From Ceratobasidium sp. AG-K (Eukaryota > Basidiomycota > Agaricomycetes > Cantharellales > Ceratobasidiaceae): a DNA stretch of 64,000 bases. Shown here in pieces: positions 20,729 through 30,928 of this stretch. A program made the position numbers and the translations under genes. The stretch covers positions 434,001 to 498,000 of the forward strand of contig JAWNGF010000014.1 of the NCBI GenBank assembly GCA_037039685.1, given 5' to 3'. Each line of letters opens with the position of its first letter. Position 1 is the first letter of the stretch. Below the pieces are notes generated by a model. That model was not told the DNA's origin. It searched no databases and saw only the letters and a program-made list of their open reading frames with translations.

Positions 20729-22125
20729 ATGCCTGCTATCAAAGCGCCTGCTGTTGTCCTCGTTACAGGTCGGTTTACCAGTAAAGTGGGCGCTTGGTGT
20801 TATATTAACGTTCGCAAAGGTGCGAGTGGATTCATTGCCGTATGGGTAGTCAAGCTACTTCTTGAGGCCGGATACACGGTCCGGTATGTGCCTATATCCT
20901 CTGCCATGTTCTTGTCACTTAATCTCGTAAAGTGGGAGTGTGCGGTCTGCATCCAAGGGTGACTACCTGGTTGATCTGTTCAAGCCGTACGGAGACAAGT
21001 TCCATTACGTGATTGTCGAGGATATTGCCAAGGCGAGTACAACATCTCCTCGCGTGGAGATGTATATTAATTGCAGTGAAACAGGATGGCGCATTCGACG
21101 AGGCTGTCAAAGGAGTAGACGCAGTTGCGCATACCGCCTCGCCATTTCACTTGAAGGCCGAAAACCCTGACGGTAAGCACGGGTGCAAGAGTCAAGGAGT
21201 GCCATTAACGAGCACGACCATAGATATCATTGTACCAGCAGTAAACGGCACAGTCGGCATCTTAGCTAGCATCGCCAAGCATGCCCCCGATATGAAACGG
21301 GTGGTCGTCACCTCGAGCGCAGCCGCTGTCATGAACACTTCCAAACCTCGTGGCACAGTCTTTACGGATAACGACTGGAACACATTCTCCCCACACCAAG
21401 TTGAAACCAAAGGTCCAGAGGCCGGTGGTGGAGAAATTTACAATGCCAGCAAGGCATTAGCTGAAAAGGCGGCGTGGACGTATGTGGAGGAGCACAAGCC
21501 TCAGTGGGACCTTGTTGCGCTCAATCCCCCGCTGGTGAGTTTTTCGTTGGGTAGGGGTTCTATGGTTATGTGATGTGCTCGGCTAGGTTTTCGGTCCTAT
21601 TTTGCACCAAGTGTCTGACCCAACAAGTCTCAACACATCAATTGCTCAATTTCACCGTCTCATCAACGCCAAAGAGGGAGAGATCAGTGAGGAAGAATTA
21701 CTCGCACCCATCTTGTAAGTCTGAGGCGTGGTTTCGTTTATTTGTTCTCTACGAGATTCTTATCGGCTCCTCAGAAATTTTGTCGACGTCCGCGATCTGG
21801 CGCTTGCCCACGTTCGCGCTCTCGAAGTCCCAGAAGCCGGAGGGAAACGATTCCTCACAGTCGCTGGGCCGTTTTGTGGGCAGGACATCTGTGAGTCACT
21901 TTCTCACCACTCTCCACGGCGAATGTTGCTCATAATCTCTCAGTGGATGTTCTTCCCCCTCATTATCCCCGTGGGACCCCTGGTAGCGGGAAGGGTCTGG
22001 TATATCTCTACTATGATTCGACCAGGGCACGCAAGGTGCTAGGGATCAATTTCAAGACGCTCGAGGAATCTGCTCTTGCTACCGAGGAGAGTCTGAGGAA
22101 GCGTGGGTGGGCCGTTTCCGCCTGA
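20729..22125 (+). CDS. R3: NAD(P)-dependent reductase, extended SDR
   Basis: This is the third paralogue, again with exons of 40/64/100/88/311/128/116/182 nt and 342 aa: 20729-20768, 20820-20883, 20933-21032, 21085-21172, 21224-21534, 21587-21714, 21775-21890, 21944-22125. Motifs are VLVTG, ASGFIAVWVV, RGSVRSASK, VTSSAAAV and the catalytic YNASK. Intron 3 has a GC donor (GCGAGT at 21033). The acceptors of introns 1 and 2 (CAAAG, GTAAAG) are AAG type. R3 is closer to R2 than to R1, especially in exon 8 (NFKTLEESALATEESLRKRG). The gene is followed at once by B4. Confidence 0.92.
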
Positions 22126-22335
22126 GTTGAATGGAATAGACGGTGCCAGCGTTGTACTCATGTCAATGAAATTTGTGCGAACTAGACGTTCGTGATTATA
22201 ATTTTCTCGTATGCAACTGCATATTCAAACGGGTATCGACACCAAACCGGGGATAAAGCGAGAGTACCGGGTTCTATAACTCAGTAATTCGACTCGTCTA
22301 GATCTACATACCTCGACGCCAAGCAGTACAGACGG
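22126..22335. other. Intergenic between R3 and B4
   Basis: No gene; it leads into a weak copy of the shared upstream element. Confidence 0.45.
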
Positions 22336-22372
22336 CTCCGACGTCAATCATAGCGCATACATTGGGTGTAGG
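22336..22372 (+). promoter_or_regulatory. Shared upstream element, divergent copy before B4
   Basis: CTCCGACGTCAATC is followed by GCATACATTGGGTG. The core lies about 139 bp before the B4 ATG. Confidence 0.5.
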
Positions 22373-22474
22373 AATTCCTATTCAAGAATGGCTAGGGACC
22401 CTGAATCTCCGGTGGCGATCCGGAACCACCTCCCGCCTCGCCGTTCCGTTCTCCTCTCCACCATATCTCTTGCC

Positions 22475-23205
22475 ATGGCGCCTCGAGTAAGTACACCTCT
22501 CTCCTTCTGTACAGGGCCTCTTGATGACGCGACTCAGACCAAACGTAATCATTCAGAAACTATGCCTTCTAGTATGTCCCCAAACGACGCATTTCTATCA
22601 CTAGCGACTAAGTCGACACCAGAGATCCGCAACATCGAGCTCCAGACCCCATCCCCCCGTCGCGCAGAAAAGAAAACACGTGTCGCGGAAGTTAGGTGTC
22701 TCCGTCGGGGCCACGAGCTTGCCGCTACGGTCCTCACCGCCACCAAGCAAACACTCTTCGAGGCAAGAAACCTCCAAGGCCGACTCGCCAACGACCCGCG
22801 GTATTTCGAACGAATGGCGCGGATGCACCGGGTTCCGGCTATTCCAGTGAGTCGACCAGATATTTATTGATATTAGCTAACTGGAAGTAGGAAATGTCCT
22901 AGAGCAACCGTCAGGCAAACTTTCGAGAGATGGTCAATATCACGTTGGATGGAACCCCAGCGGACGCGCTGGATGCTTGGGAGTCGAGCGTGACGGCGCT
23001 TCCACATAATAATACTGATGGGGTGGCTGCGGAGGTTCGTGCACTTGCTAATCCTGATGATGGTCGATCTGCGTTGGATTTCAACGACTCTGGGGATGGA
23101 TACGAGGATGATTACGACTCTGGAAAGGGGGGAGATTCTGGAGAAGAGGGGGATACCGAGGAGAGCGATTCGGATGGAGAGGTGATTGGGAACGAGGGGG
23201 TGTGA
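22475..23205 (+). CDS. B4: divergent small protein, B family
   Basis: The function is not recognised. Exons 22475-22486, 22538-22571, 22623-22846 and 22903-23205 (12/34/224/303 nt) give 190 aa, the same as B3. If intron 3 ended at the family position (after 22890), an in-frame TAG at 22900-22902 would stop the protein. Using that same TAG as the splice acceptor removes the stop and keeps the frame. The basic helix is retained (RRAEKKTRVAEVR, TATKQTLFEARNLQGRLAN). The GTPEGDIPDDWESS block has decayed to GTPADALDAWESS. The tail is acidic and Gly/Ser-rich. This is either a live divergent copy or a young pseudogene. Confidence 0.65.
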
Positions 23206-24030
23206 GATGACTTGCGTGTGTAGCTTCGTTCTGTGCTCTGTCCCTGTCGGTTATTTTGTACATATGTAAATGAAGTGTTTTAATTATTGAAGCAGAATGG
23301 AAAGACCTGTGCGATGCCCCCCTCCGGCACTCTTAGACCGCATACATTCCGCTGGGAATGTCTCTCGTTCATGCCAAGCCACTGTCCAGCAATCTTCGAG
23401 GTGGCAATCCGTATTATACGCATTTGGTGGTTAATTTCTCATTTTATAGAGGGCCCACTGCCCCTGAAACTCGGAGACGATCTACCCAAAGTTGCGTCGC
23501 GTTCATCACTGCTCCACCATCGTCCTCAGAACACCACTCGTGGTAAGTTGTCTTTCGAGCCAGACTCGTTTCTTATAAACGCACATCAGACACAACACAT
23601 GGACTGGGATCTTGTTATGTCCTTTACGTCAACTGGACAGTGACGCTGTGTTTCGGAGCTTGCGGAGACACGGCTAGGCGCCGGGTTGCGGAGGAGACCT
23701 ATTAGACTAGATCACGTGGGCTGATTGCCTTGCAGTCGACCGCGTTAGTATTCGCGCTCGCTTCACCGGACGCGCCCGTAGTTTATTGTTTCCCACACGC
23801 CTTCTCTCCTCGTACGGAAACTTCCACTCTCGACTTTGTGCTCACTCCCAGTGCCAATACATTGGACACTGCTCATTCATTTCACCCGGCTGTCGCCTTT
23901 TTCTCCATCGTTCCTCCCGCCCATCCACCCATGTTCATGCCCGTCTTCAGGCTAGGCCATCCGACCCGCGAATTTCCGATCGCGTCTCGGTGCCCCAGAT
24001 CCCCGTCTGCGTGTTATGCATGAGATCCAG
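23206..24030. other. Intergenic / unresolved 5' end of A4
   Basis: I could not find a convincing 12-nt first exon or the shared upstream element for A4. An ATG at 23931 has no good donor after it. ORFs here have no domains. Confidence 0.4.
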
Positions 24031-24440
24031 ACCATTCTTGTTTCTGACGACTGCATGTACCTTTATCCATAGTTATTCACATTATTTCCTCGTATGCGCT
24101 ATTGACGAAGCTACCAGAGTCTAATTATGTCTCTCCCTGAGCAGGCTGACACTTATTACAGCGGCCATTTCGTCGAGTGGCGGTGATAGCGTGTGGGTAG
24201 ACGAAGATGACGTGCCAACCTGTCGTAAGTATCCCCACCCATCCAAAACTCGCTGCTCACACTTTATAGAGCACCCCTTCGCCTCCGAAGGTCCGTATCT
24301 CATCTACCCATTTCTCCGCCTATCACTCTCTGCAGATTTTGAACTCGGCATACACACACCCGACAGGATCCTCGACATCTATCGGCACAAAATCCCCGAC
24401 AGTGATCAGCGCAACAAGGAATCCATTATCAAGTTCCAAC

Positions 24441-24492
24441 TGTTGAATATTCAGTCTTATACGTGTATATATGCGTATCACGTGATTGTGTT
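24441..24492 (+). repeat. Copia 5' LTR, left fragment
   Basis: It matches the first 52 bp of the 3' LTR with one C/T difference (CACGTG here, CATGTG in the 3' LTR). It ends with the LINE target duplication. Confidence 0.95.
24478..24492. repeat. LINE-1 target site duplication, left copy
   Basis: TCACGTGATTGTGTT is repeated at 30682-30696. The last two T merge with the poly(T) tract. Confidence 0.9.
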
Positions 24493-24715
24493 TTTTTTTT
24501 TTTTTTTTTTTTTTTTAAATACATCTTTAACGAGCTACATGAACACAGGATCAAACCGCTCGCCTGCTAGGGGAAAGGTACAGAGGAGGCGTCAGAAGTC
24601 AGAGCCAAACACGGTAAAGTATACAGAGGAGCAAGAGACTGAAGGGGCTCCAGGGAGCAGAACAGCAACAAGAAGGAGAGAGAGAGGACAAGCCATGGGC
24701 GTGCAGTGTACAATA

Positions 24716-27700
24716 CTAAGTAATAGCAAATGAGTTAGAGTTGCGAATGAAGCCGTATAGGGCCTCGAGTCCAGCCTTTGACCCAAAGATCCTCAGCAAA
24801 CGAGGAGGGTTGGACACCTTGCGCAGGAATGCCCTTGCCTTGTGATGGATGGAGCAGTCCAGGAGGACGTGTTGGATGGTTTGAAGTTCTTTGCCGCATG
24901 GGCAGGCGATATCCCTTGTGGGTACAAACCGTTTGAAGTATTCACCGACAGAGCAGTGACCCAGTATTACCTGGATTAGTCGGGAATGGGTGGCGTGGCG
25001 GAGTTCCGAGTTGAGGTGAAAGGCGCTTGTCCCTCCTCCTGATAGCAAAGGCGGGTGACGTATGCAGGTCTCAATGTGTGCGGAGTTGCAAGAGGAGGCC
25101 CAATGACTCTTCCATCGTTTTGAGGCTTTCCGTGAGGCGCTTGCGCGAGCCCAGGTAATCGTGCGGTTGAAGATGGGAGTCGGGGGTAGGTCGCCTGCTT
25201 CTTTGGCTAGTGCATCAGCGTGCTCGTTGCCTTCAATGCCGTGGTGAGCCTTGACCCATCGGTATGTGATGTTGTTGTCCGGGTGTGTGGTTAGGAAGGT
25301 GTCGATCTCTGTACGCACGATGATCGAGCAGAATTGGTTAGGGTGGGCCGTAAGGCGGACAATCTGCTGGATGGCGGATAGGTTATCCAAGTGAATGGAT
25401 ATACCGCGTGTGTTGGAGGCGAGGGCGAGAGCAACCGCACGTCGGGTGGCCTGAGCGAGAGCGAGCATTTCAGCGTCAAACACCTCTGCCCTTGGTCCGA
25501 TTCCGATGGGACCAGTCTCTAATTCCCGGTCATTGAGGGTGATGGAGAAGCTGGCGCCAACCTTTCGGCAACCTGCAACTATACGCGCAGAACTGTCGGT
25601 GAAGACCATCATCCGGCCGGACGCAGACTCTGCTGCAATCATGCCAATGGCAGTCTCCACCGCCCGGTCGCAATCACTACGGCTATCCTCTGAGGTTGGG
25701 CATACGACTTTGAGTCTCTGTCCAAGGTCGTCTGCTGACTCCCATGGTTTGGCCAGGTATGGGTCGACATGTTCAGCATCAGGGTGGGACAGGGATGCGA
25801 TGGCATGAATGGAGGTGGTCTGGGAGGGGCGAGAGTCATCAGGCTGGGGTGTACCTTGATCGTGTGAGTCCCACGTCCTTGGGAGGCAACAGGCAACTTC
25901 TGATTTGATGGGGAGCCAACGGAGGCGAGCAGAGGCACATTCGCTGAATTTCTGAAGGGTAATGTGAAGAGGGGCAATGGACGCTGTGTGTTCCATAGCC
26001 GCGACTGGTGATGTACGGAAAGCTCCAAGAAGCCACCGGATTCCGACGTTTTGAGTCTTGACGATTGGGGAGATGAGTGATTTGCAGCCCTTGTGTCTGT
26101 ACCATATCGCAGACCCATATGTAAGGATGGGGATCACGCAAGTCTTGAACAGGATGCGGGCGTGGAATACTGAGAGTCCTCGGATGGTGTTGGCGAGCAT
26201 CTTCAGGCCTGCGATGACCAACAGCCCCTTGATCGCCATTTTTCGCACATGATCTTTGAAGTTGAGTCGGTGATCGAGGAAGAACCCTAGCCATCGAATA
26301 GAGCTGGCAGCTCGGACTGTATGCGCCGCGCCGTCCGGTTGTTCTAAGCAAATGTTGGGGTTCTTGTCAAGGTCTTTGTTTGAGCGGGCAAAATGTATGA
26401 GTTCGCTTTTCTCGAGTTCAAATTCGAGGCCGAGCTTCTTCAGCGTGTTGTTGGCAGTGAGGGCGGCTTCTTCAAGTTTGTCTCGGTTGGAGTCAAAGGA
26501 CCGGCCGACAGCAAGGATGCTGAAGTCGTCGACGTAGGCATGGATCCAGATGTGTGGTTCATGGCGGAAGAGGTAGAGAATCGGGAGGGAGTATAGAGAC
26601 AAGAGCACTGGCGACAGTGGCGAGCCCTGCGGGATTCCTACAGGTTGGAGATCGACTGAGTCGCACAATAGGCAATCTATCCTGATCTGTATGGACCGGT
26701 TTTGAAGGTAGGATCTAAGCCAGCTACAGATATTGTCAGCAAAGCCGAGTCGGTGGAGGGTGAAGATAAGTTGATCGTGGTTGACGTTATTAAAATACCC
26801 TGATATGTCCATGGTGAGCAGTGAAGCTTGCTGGCCACAAGACCAGGCCGATTGTACGTCGTGCGTGAGGGCAAGCCCCGCATCAACGCACAATGAGTTG
26901 TCGCGGCCACCAAACTGTGTGAAGGGGATCAAGTTGAACTTGCCAACCTCGTACAGTAGTCTGGTTGTAATGACCTTTTCCAGGCATTTTGAGAGGGTTT
27001 CTAGGAGGGAGATCGGTCTATACAATCAAGGATTAGACATGTTGGCCTTGTTTGGTTTGGGTATGACTTGCACCACAGCATTGCGCAGGCATGCTGGGTG
27101 GAAGCCTCGATCCAGGCAGCCATTATATAGCTGTAGAATCTCTTCGGGGCATGCCTTGAAGGTCCACTTGAGGAGGCGGTAGTTGGAGCCGAATGCGCCA
27201 GGGGCGGAGGTGTTGGACAAGTTGTCGAGGGCGGTTTGGACTTCATGCCGTGTAATTGGGTGGTGGCTTCTTTTTGAGTGGTGAGGGATGCCGAGCGGGT
27301 CCGTGGCCTCGACCTCGGGTGGGTTGGATGGGAAGAAGGCATTTCGGAAGGCTTGGGCTTGCGCCTGGGGGTCTACCAGTACTTCTCCATTCACCTGAAG
27401 GGGCAGTATCCTGGAGTTACGTTTGCCCTTGTACCAGTTGGTTTTCTTGTACAGGTTGTCGATTGTGACTTGCTGGAGGAGTTCATTGAAGTGATTTTGT
27501 TTGGCACGGCGGATGGAAGATCGGAGTCGGCCACGGGCTTGTTCAAGTTGTTCTCCCCCGTTAGTGCATCAATTGATGTTTCCGACTGCTATATCGCACT
27601 CCTCGTTCCACCATTGGGCACGCGGGGGTCTGGAAGTGACCTCGATACGTTTCATGGTTTTCTGAGTTGCGCATTGCATGGCCTGGAGTATTGCTGTGGC

Positions 27701-28603
27701 TCCTGCTTCCAGGTCTTGGTCGTTGTGATATGATTGTGGGAGAGGGTTTGCCTTGAGTGCGGCCTCCAGCTCTGTGGTCCATTTGTCTTGCCGGTCAGCA
27801 TCAATGCAGTACCTGTAAACGGGATCGGGGGGTGAGTAGTGACTGTTGGTAAACGGTTGAATGGTCCAGGTGATACAATTATGGTCCAAGCCAAGCGCGT
27901 GTTCAACAGAGCATTCCCAGTTGGATATGGCATTGAGTTCTTGGGCCTGAGGGTTGATGATAGTGAGGTCGATGATGGAGTCACGTTGGTTGCGTTGGCC
28001 GCGCCTAGTGGGGATGCCAAGGTTGTTGATAATGTCGAGGTCGTTCGAGATGATCCATTCGGCAAGGTCTGATGCCTCAGCCGAGTGAGAGATTGGTGGG
28101 GAGTCAGCAAGTTGCCACATGGGGTGGTGTAAGTTGAAGTCGCCTGCAATGACACACGGCACATTCATATCTTGTGGGTGTTCGATGAGGTTGGCGAAGG
28201 TTTGGTTGAAGCGGTTGCCATGGAGGTATATATTGTGGATGCGTGTAGTATTGCCGTTGATGTGAAAGTCAACGGCAAGGTTGTCTCTGGAATGTATAGC
28301 GTCAGTAGCGAGTGTAGCCGTGAGGCCAGGGACCCCTTTACAATAATAAACAGTAACCCCAGGGGGGCGGGTGGGCCCAATGTCAGGCGGGAGCAGGCAG
28401 TGCCATGCGCGCGAGGCAGTAGTGCCATAAATAGGAGAATCAGATTGAGAAATAGACTTAGTGTGGCCTATTGTGCCCCACCAGGGGTCTTGAATTAGTA
28501 TGATGTCAAAGTTATCGTAGGTCGGGGCAGTGAGTAGAGCATGTGTGCGTTGTGAGGACCCTGCAACGTTAAGTTGCAAAACGTATATGGGTTTGTTATT
28601 CAT
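24716..28603 (-). pseudogene. LINE-1 ORF2: endonuclease, RT, RNase H (two in-frame stops)
   Basis: One frame runs from an ATG at 28603 to a stop at 24716, broken only by TGA at 27569-27571 and TGA at 27026-27028. In order it shows an exonuclease/endonuclease/phosphatase domain (YVLQLNVAGSS, ILIQDPWWG, AGDFNLHHPMW). The RT follows (FGGRDNSLCVDAG, MDISGYFNNVNHDQL, GIPQGSPLSP, catalytic YVDD), then RNase H (VFTDSS, FDAEMLAL, HLDNLSA, HHGIEGNEHADALAKEAG). The C-terminal zinc motif is CPCGKELQTIQHVLLDC. The ATG overlaps the ORF1 stop as ATGA. Both stops could be CGA changed to TGA. Confidence 0.92.
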
Positions 28604-30669
28604 GTTTGAGTGTCCTTGTCCATGTTGTTGCTGAGGGTGTTGGTGATGGGCGCGCGGTATCGAGCGCATACAGGGCATGTAGGGTCATTGAAACGATGGG
28701 CTCCTTCGCAGACGGAGCATTTTTTTGGGTGTGGGCATGGCTCACCGACTAAGGTGTTCTGTCTCTTGCAGGGTTCGCATTTGTCGCGGTGAGATTCGGT
28801 GCTGTGTCTCCCCCCGCACTCGTGGCACTTGACCTGGCGTCTGCATGTATTTTGGTCGTGGTCGTATGAGGCGCATTGTTGGCACACTTTGAGTATTGGT
28901 TTATCGTTCCATTTCCTGGGTGTCACACGACAGGAAAATAGGTGTAGTTGCATCTTCAGGAGTCGTTGGAGTTTTGAGCCATCGGGGTCCTCGAATGAGA
29001 GGGATATCGACGACTTGGGCTTGGTGATCGTCTCTGGGCGGGAGACCCACCGAGGGTTTTGAGTGATTTTGACATTCTTGAAGAAGTCGACGTTGAGGAC
29101 CTCTGCGAGGAGTGTGGCCTCATCGAATGCTTTTCCGTCCCTGTATATACCGGTGGAGACGTTAGCAATCATAACTTTGGACCATGCTACATCGCGGGTG
29201 AGCGTAGCGTGAATTGGCAGCTTGAGGACGGTTTTGATGTGGTCGCCCATGTTCATGATCGCCCTGAGGTCTGTCGCTGGTGGGAAGAGTAGGACTAGGT
29301 TGCCCGACATCGTCCATTTGGCCTCCAGGACCCGGACATTCTCGACCCCCGAGTGGCGGGAGAAGAGGCTCCTCAGCCTCGTGCCAATTTCTTCGGGTGG
29401 GAGGCGTTGGTCGAGGGGCATTCCGTTCGGAATGCGCATGACGAAACGAGCCTCCTTGTTGATTCGGTAGGGTGTATGCGTGTTGGTTGTGCTGTTTGTG
29501 CCGTTTCTATCGCTCTGTGGTTTCGGTGCGTTATTGCTGTTTGGGGTGCTGGACGTATGAGTTGCTTTGGTTACACTGGCGAAGGTAGGGGCTGAGGGGC
29601 CTGCCGTCGTCTCCATTGGCGTTTCTCGTTCTTTACCCTTGGTCTTGTTGTTGGGGATGCTGATTTGGGGGGTTCGTTTGAGGTTGTTGTGCTGGCCGGT
29701 TTCGATGTCGGTAATGCGCATGTCCATCTTCTGGAGCATCGATTTCTGCTCTCTGAGCATCTGGAGGATCGCGTTCATCACCGGATCGCTTGAGCGTGTT
29801 TCGGGCATGTGAGGGGCATGTGCCGGCGCAAATGGGTTCGGGATGGGGTTCTGGTTCCCATTGGGGAGTTCGTCCCATTGCGCGACTTCCTCCGGGAAGC
29901 CAAAGGCGTTAGTTCTGGTGATACCTGCAGTGTTAGCTTCGTGTGGGGGTTGGTTCTCATACGATTGGATGTAGTCTCCACCCGTATCCATCTCTTCCTC
30001 GTGTGGCTGAGAGGACCGAATGACCGTGCCGTCTTCTCGTCTTGCTTTGTCAAGTATTGCGTCAGTGAGGTATGCGTTTTGGCCTTCGAGTTCCGAGGCG
30101 AACTCATCGCTCAGTTTGTATGCGCGGTTGTTGAGCGGGATCGAGTCAGCCTTCATGGCGTTGACTAGCGCACTCGTGAATATGCGAAGGGCTCTCGATG
30201 CCGTGGATCGCATAGAGTCGAGTTGTCGGACATTTGGCGCCCATTCTCCGATGTCTTCGTTCTCCCAAAAGGCTGTACTGAACGGGTTTGTGTCTCGGGG
30301 TCGAGTGTTTCTGGTTGGCGTGGTGTTGTGCGTGTCGTCCTCGCCGAAGAGGAACGGGTTATATGCGGGCGTAGCGGCTCTCGACGTGGCGCGGGTGTCG
30401 CTCTGGATGGGCGTGTTCGGTCTTGATATCTTTGTGGATCTGTCGTCCCCATCGTCTTCAGAGCTCGATCTTGAATTCGTGGTGTTCCGCCTGGGCCGTT
30501 TGTTCCTAGTGGCTGGGGTGGAAAAGATTTTGGAGCCTCCGGAGATCGAATTTCTTCGAGCGGTGGATTGCGTGGGGGTGATAGTAGAAGGAATATCGGA
30601 AAAGGTGTCGCTAATTTGCGAGCAAGTCGTTGGGAAGGCATTCGAATTGTCGCCGGGGGGGTCTGGCAT
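28600..30669 (-). CDS. LINE-1 ORF1: gag-like nucleic-acid-binding protein
   Basis: An intact 689-aa frame. The N-terminal half is Ser/Thr/Pro-rich and disordered. A helical segment follows (MLREQKSMLQKMDMRITDIE). An RRM-like middle region carries MRIPNGMPLDQRLPPEEIG, and three tandem zinc knuckles lie near the C-terminus (CQQCASYDHDQNTC, CHECGGRHSTESHRDKC, CSVCEGAHRFNDPTC). It is expected to bind the element RNA in a particle. Its stop overlaps the ORF2 start. Confidence 0.9.
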   Translation of the reverse strand: MPDPPGDNSNAFPTTCSQISDTFSDIPSTITPTQSTARRNSISGGSKIFSTPATRNKRPRRNTTNSRSSSEDDGDDRSTKISRPNTPIQSDTRATSRAATPAYNPFLFGEDDTHNTTPTRNTRPRDTNPFSTAFWENEDIGEWAPNVRQLDSMRSTASRALRIFTSALVNAMKADSIPLNNRAYKLSDEFASELEGQNAYLTDAILDKARREDGTVIRSSQPHEEEMDTGGDYIQSYENQPPHEANTAGITRTNAFGFPEEVAQWDELPNGNQNPIPNPFAPAHAPHMPETRSSDPVMNAILQMLREQKSMLQKMDMRITDIETGQHNNLKRTPQISIPNNKTKGKERETPMETTAGPSAPTFASVTKATHTSSTPNSNNAPKPQSDRNGTNSTTNTHTPYRINKEARFVMRIPNGMPLDQRLPPEEIGTRLRSLFSRHSGVENVRVLEAKWTMSGNLVLLFPPATDLRAIMNMGDHIKTVLKLPIHATLTRDVAWSKVMIANVSTGIYRDGKAFDEATLLAEVLNVDFFKNVKITQNPRWVSRPETITKPKSSISLSFEDPDGSKLQRLLKMQLHLFSCRVTPRKWNDKPILKVCQQCASYDHDQNTCRRQVKCHECGGRHSTESHRDKCEPCKRQNTLVGEPCPHPKKCSVCEGAHRFNDPTCPVCARYRAPITNTLSNNMDKDTQT

Positions 30670-30681
30670 GGTGGTGTCACG

Positions 30682-30696
30682 TCACGTGATTGTGTT
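30682..30696. repeat. LINE-1 target site duplication, right copy
   Basis: TCACGTGATTGTGTT matches 24478-24492. Confidence 0.9.
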
Positions 30697-30914
30697 CCAC
30701 ATGGACACGCGCTTCGGTAAAATTTTGTCCTCAGTTCTCTACTCTCAAGTAGTACGAGCTGAGGTATAGTTTAGATTTTATCTTTTATATTCATTTGCTT
30801 ATATTACCTGTAGTTACATTGATATCCAGGTATATATATGCGCAGTTCTCTACTCTCAAGTAGTACGAGCTGAGTTACATTGATATCCAGCCCGACACTG
30901 CGCTTATCCCAAAA
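30697..30914 (+). repeat. Copia 5' LTR, right fragment
   Basis: 218 bp, identical to the 3' LTR except for one C/T. Within it a 32-bp block (AGTTCTCTACTCTCAAGTAG and following) occurs twice. Confidence 0.95.
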
Positions 30915-30928
30915 GGTTATGAGCCCTG
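30915..30928 (+). promoter_or_regulatory. Copia primer binding site, half-tRNA-iMet type
   Basis: GGTTATGAGCCCTG directly follows the 5' LTR. It is complementary to the anticodon stem-loop of eukaryotic initiator tRNA-Met (CAGGGCTCATAACC), not to a tRNA 3' end. Drosophila copia is known to prime with a cleaved 5' half of this tRNA. Confidence 0.8.

Larger units (their letters stand above)
24493..30681 (-). mobile_element. Non-LTR retrotransposon LINE-1 (Tad-like), minus strand
   Basis: This is a near full-length LINE on the minus strand. It has a very short 5' leader (about 12 nt before ORF1), a gag-like ORF1, and an ORF2 with endonuclease, reverse transcriptase, RNase H and a C-terminal zinc motif. 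A 3' UTR follows (24517-24715), and a poly(A) tail seen as T on the plus strand (24493-24516). A 15-bp target duplication flanks it. It inserted into the Copia 5' LTR. Domain order and the ORF1 CCHC motifs fit the fungal Tad clade. Confidence 0.93.

Noticed and set aside
24191..24733. 180-aa plus-strand ORF
   Set aside because: It reads through A4 introns, the Copia LTR and the LINE poly(T) tract, so it is not a real protein.
27026..27028. LINE-1 TGA as programmed readthrough or selenocysteine
   Set aside because: The second TGA in the same frame and many TGA in unrelated elements are better explained by mutation; no supporting structure seen.
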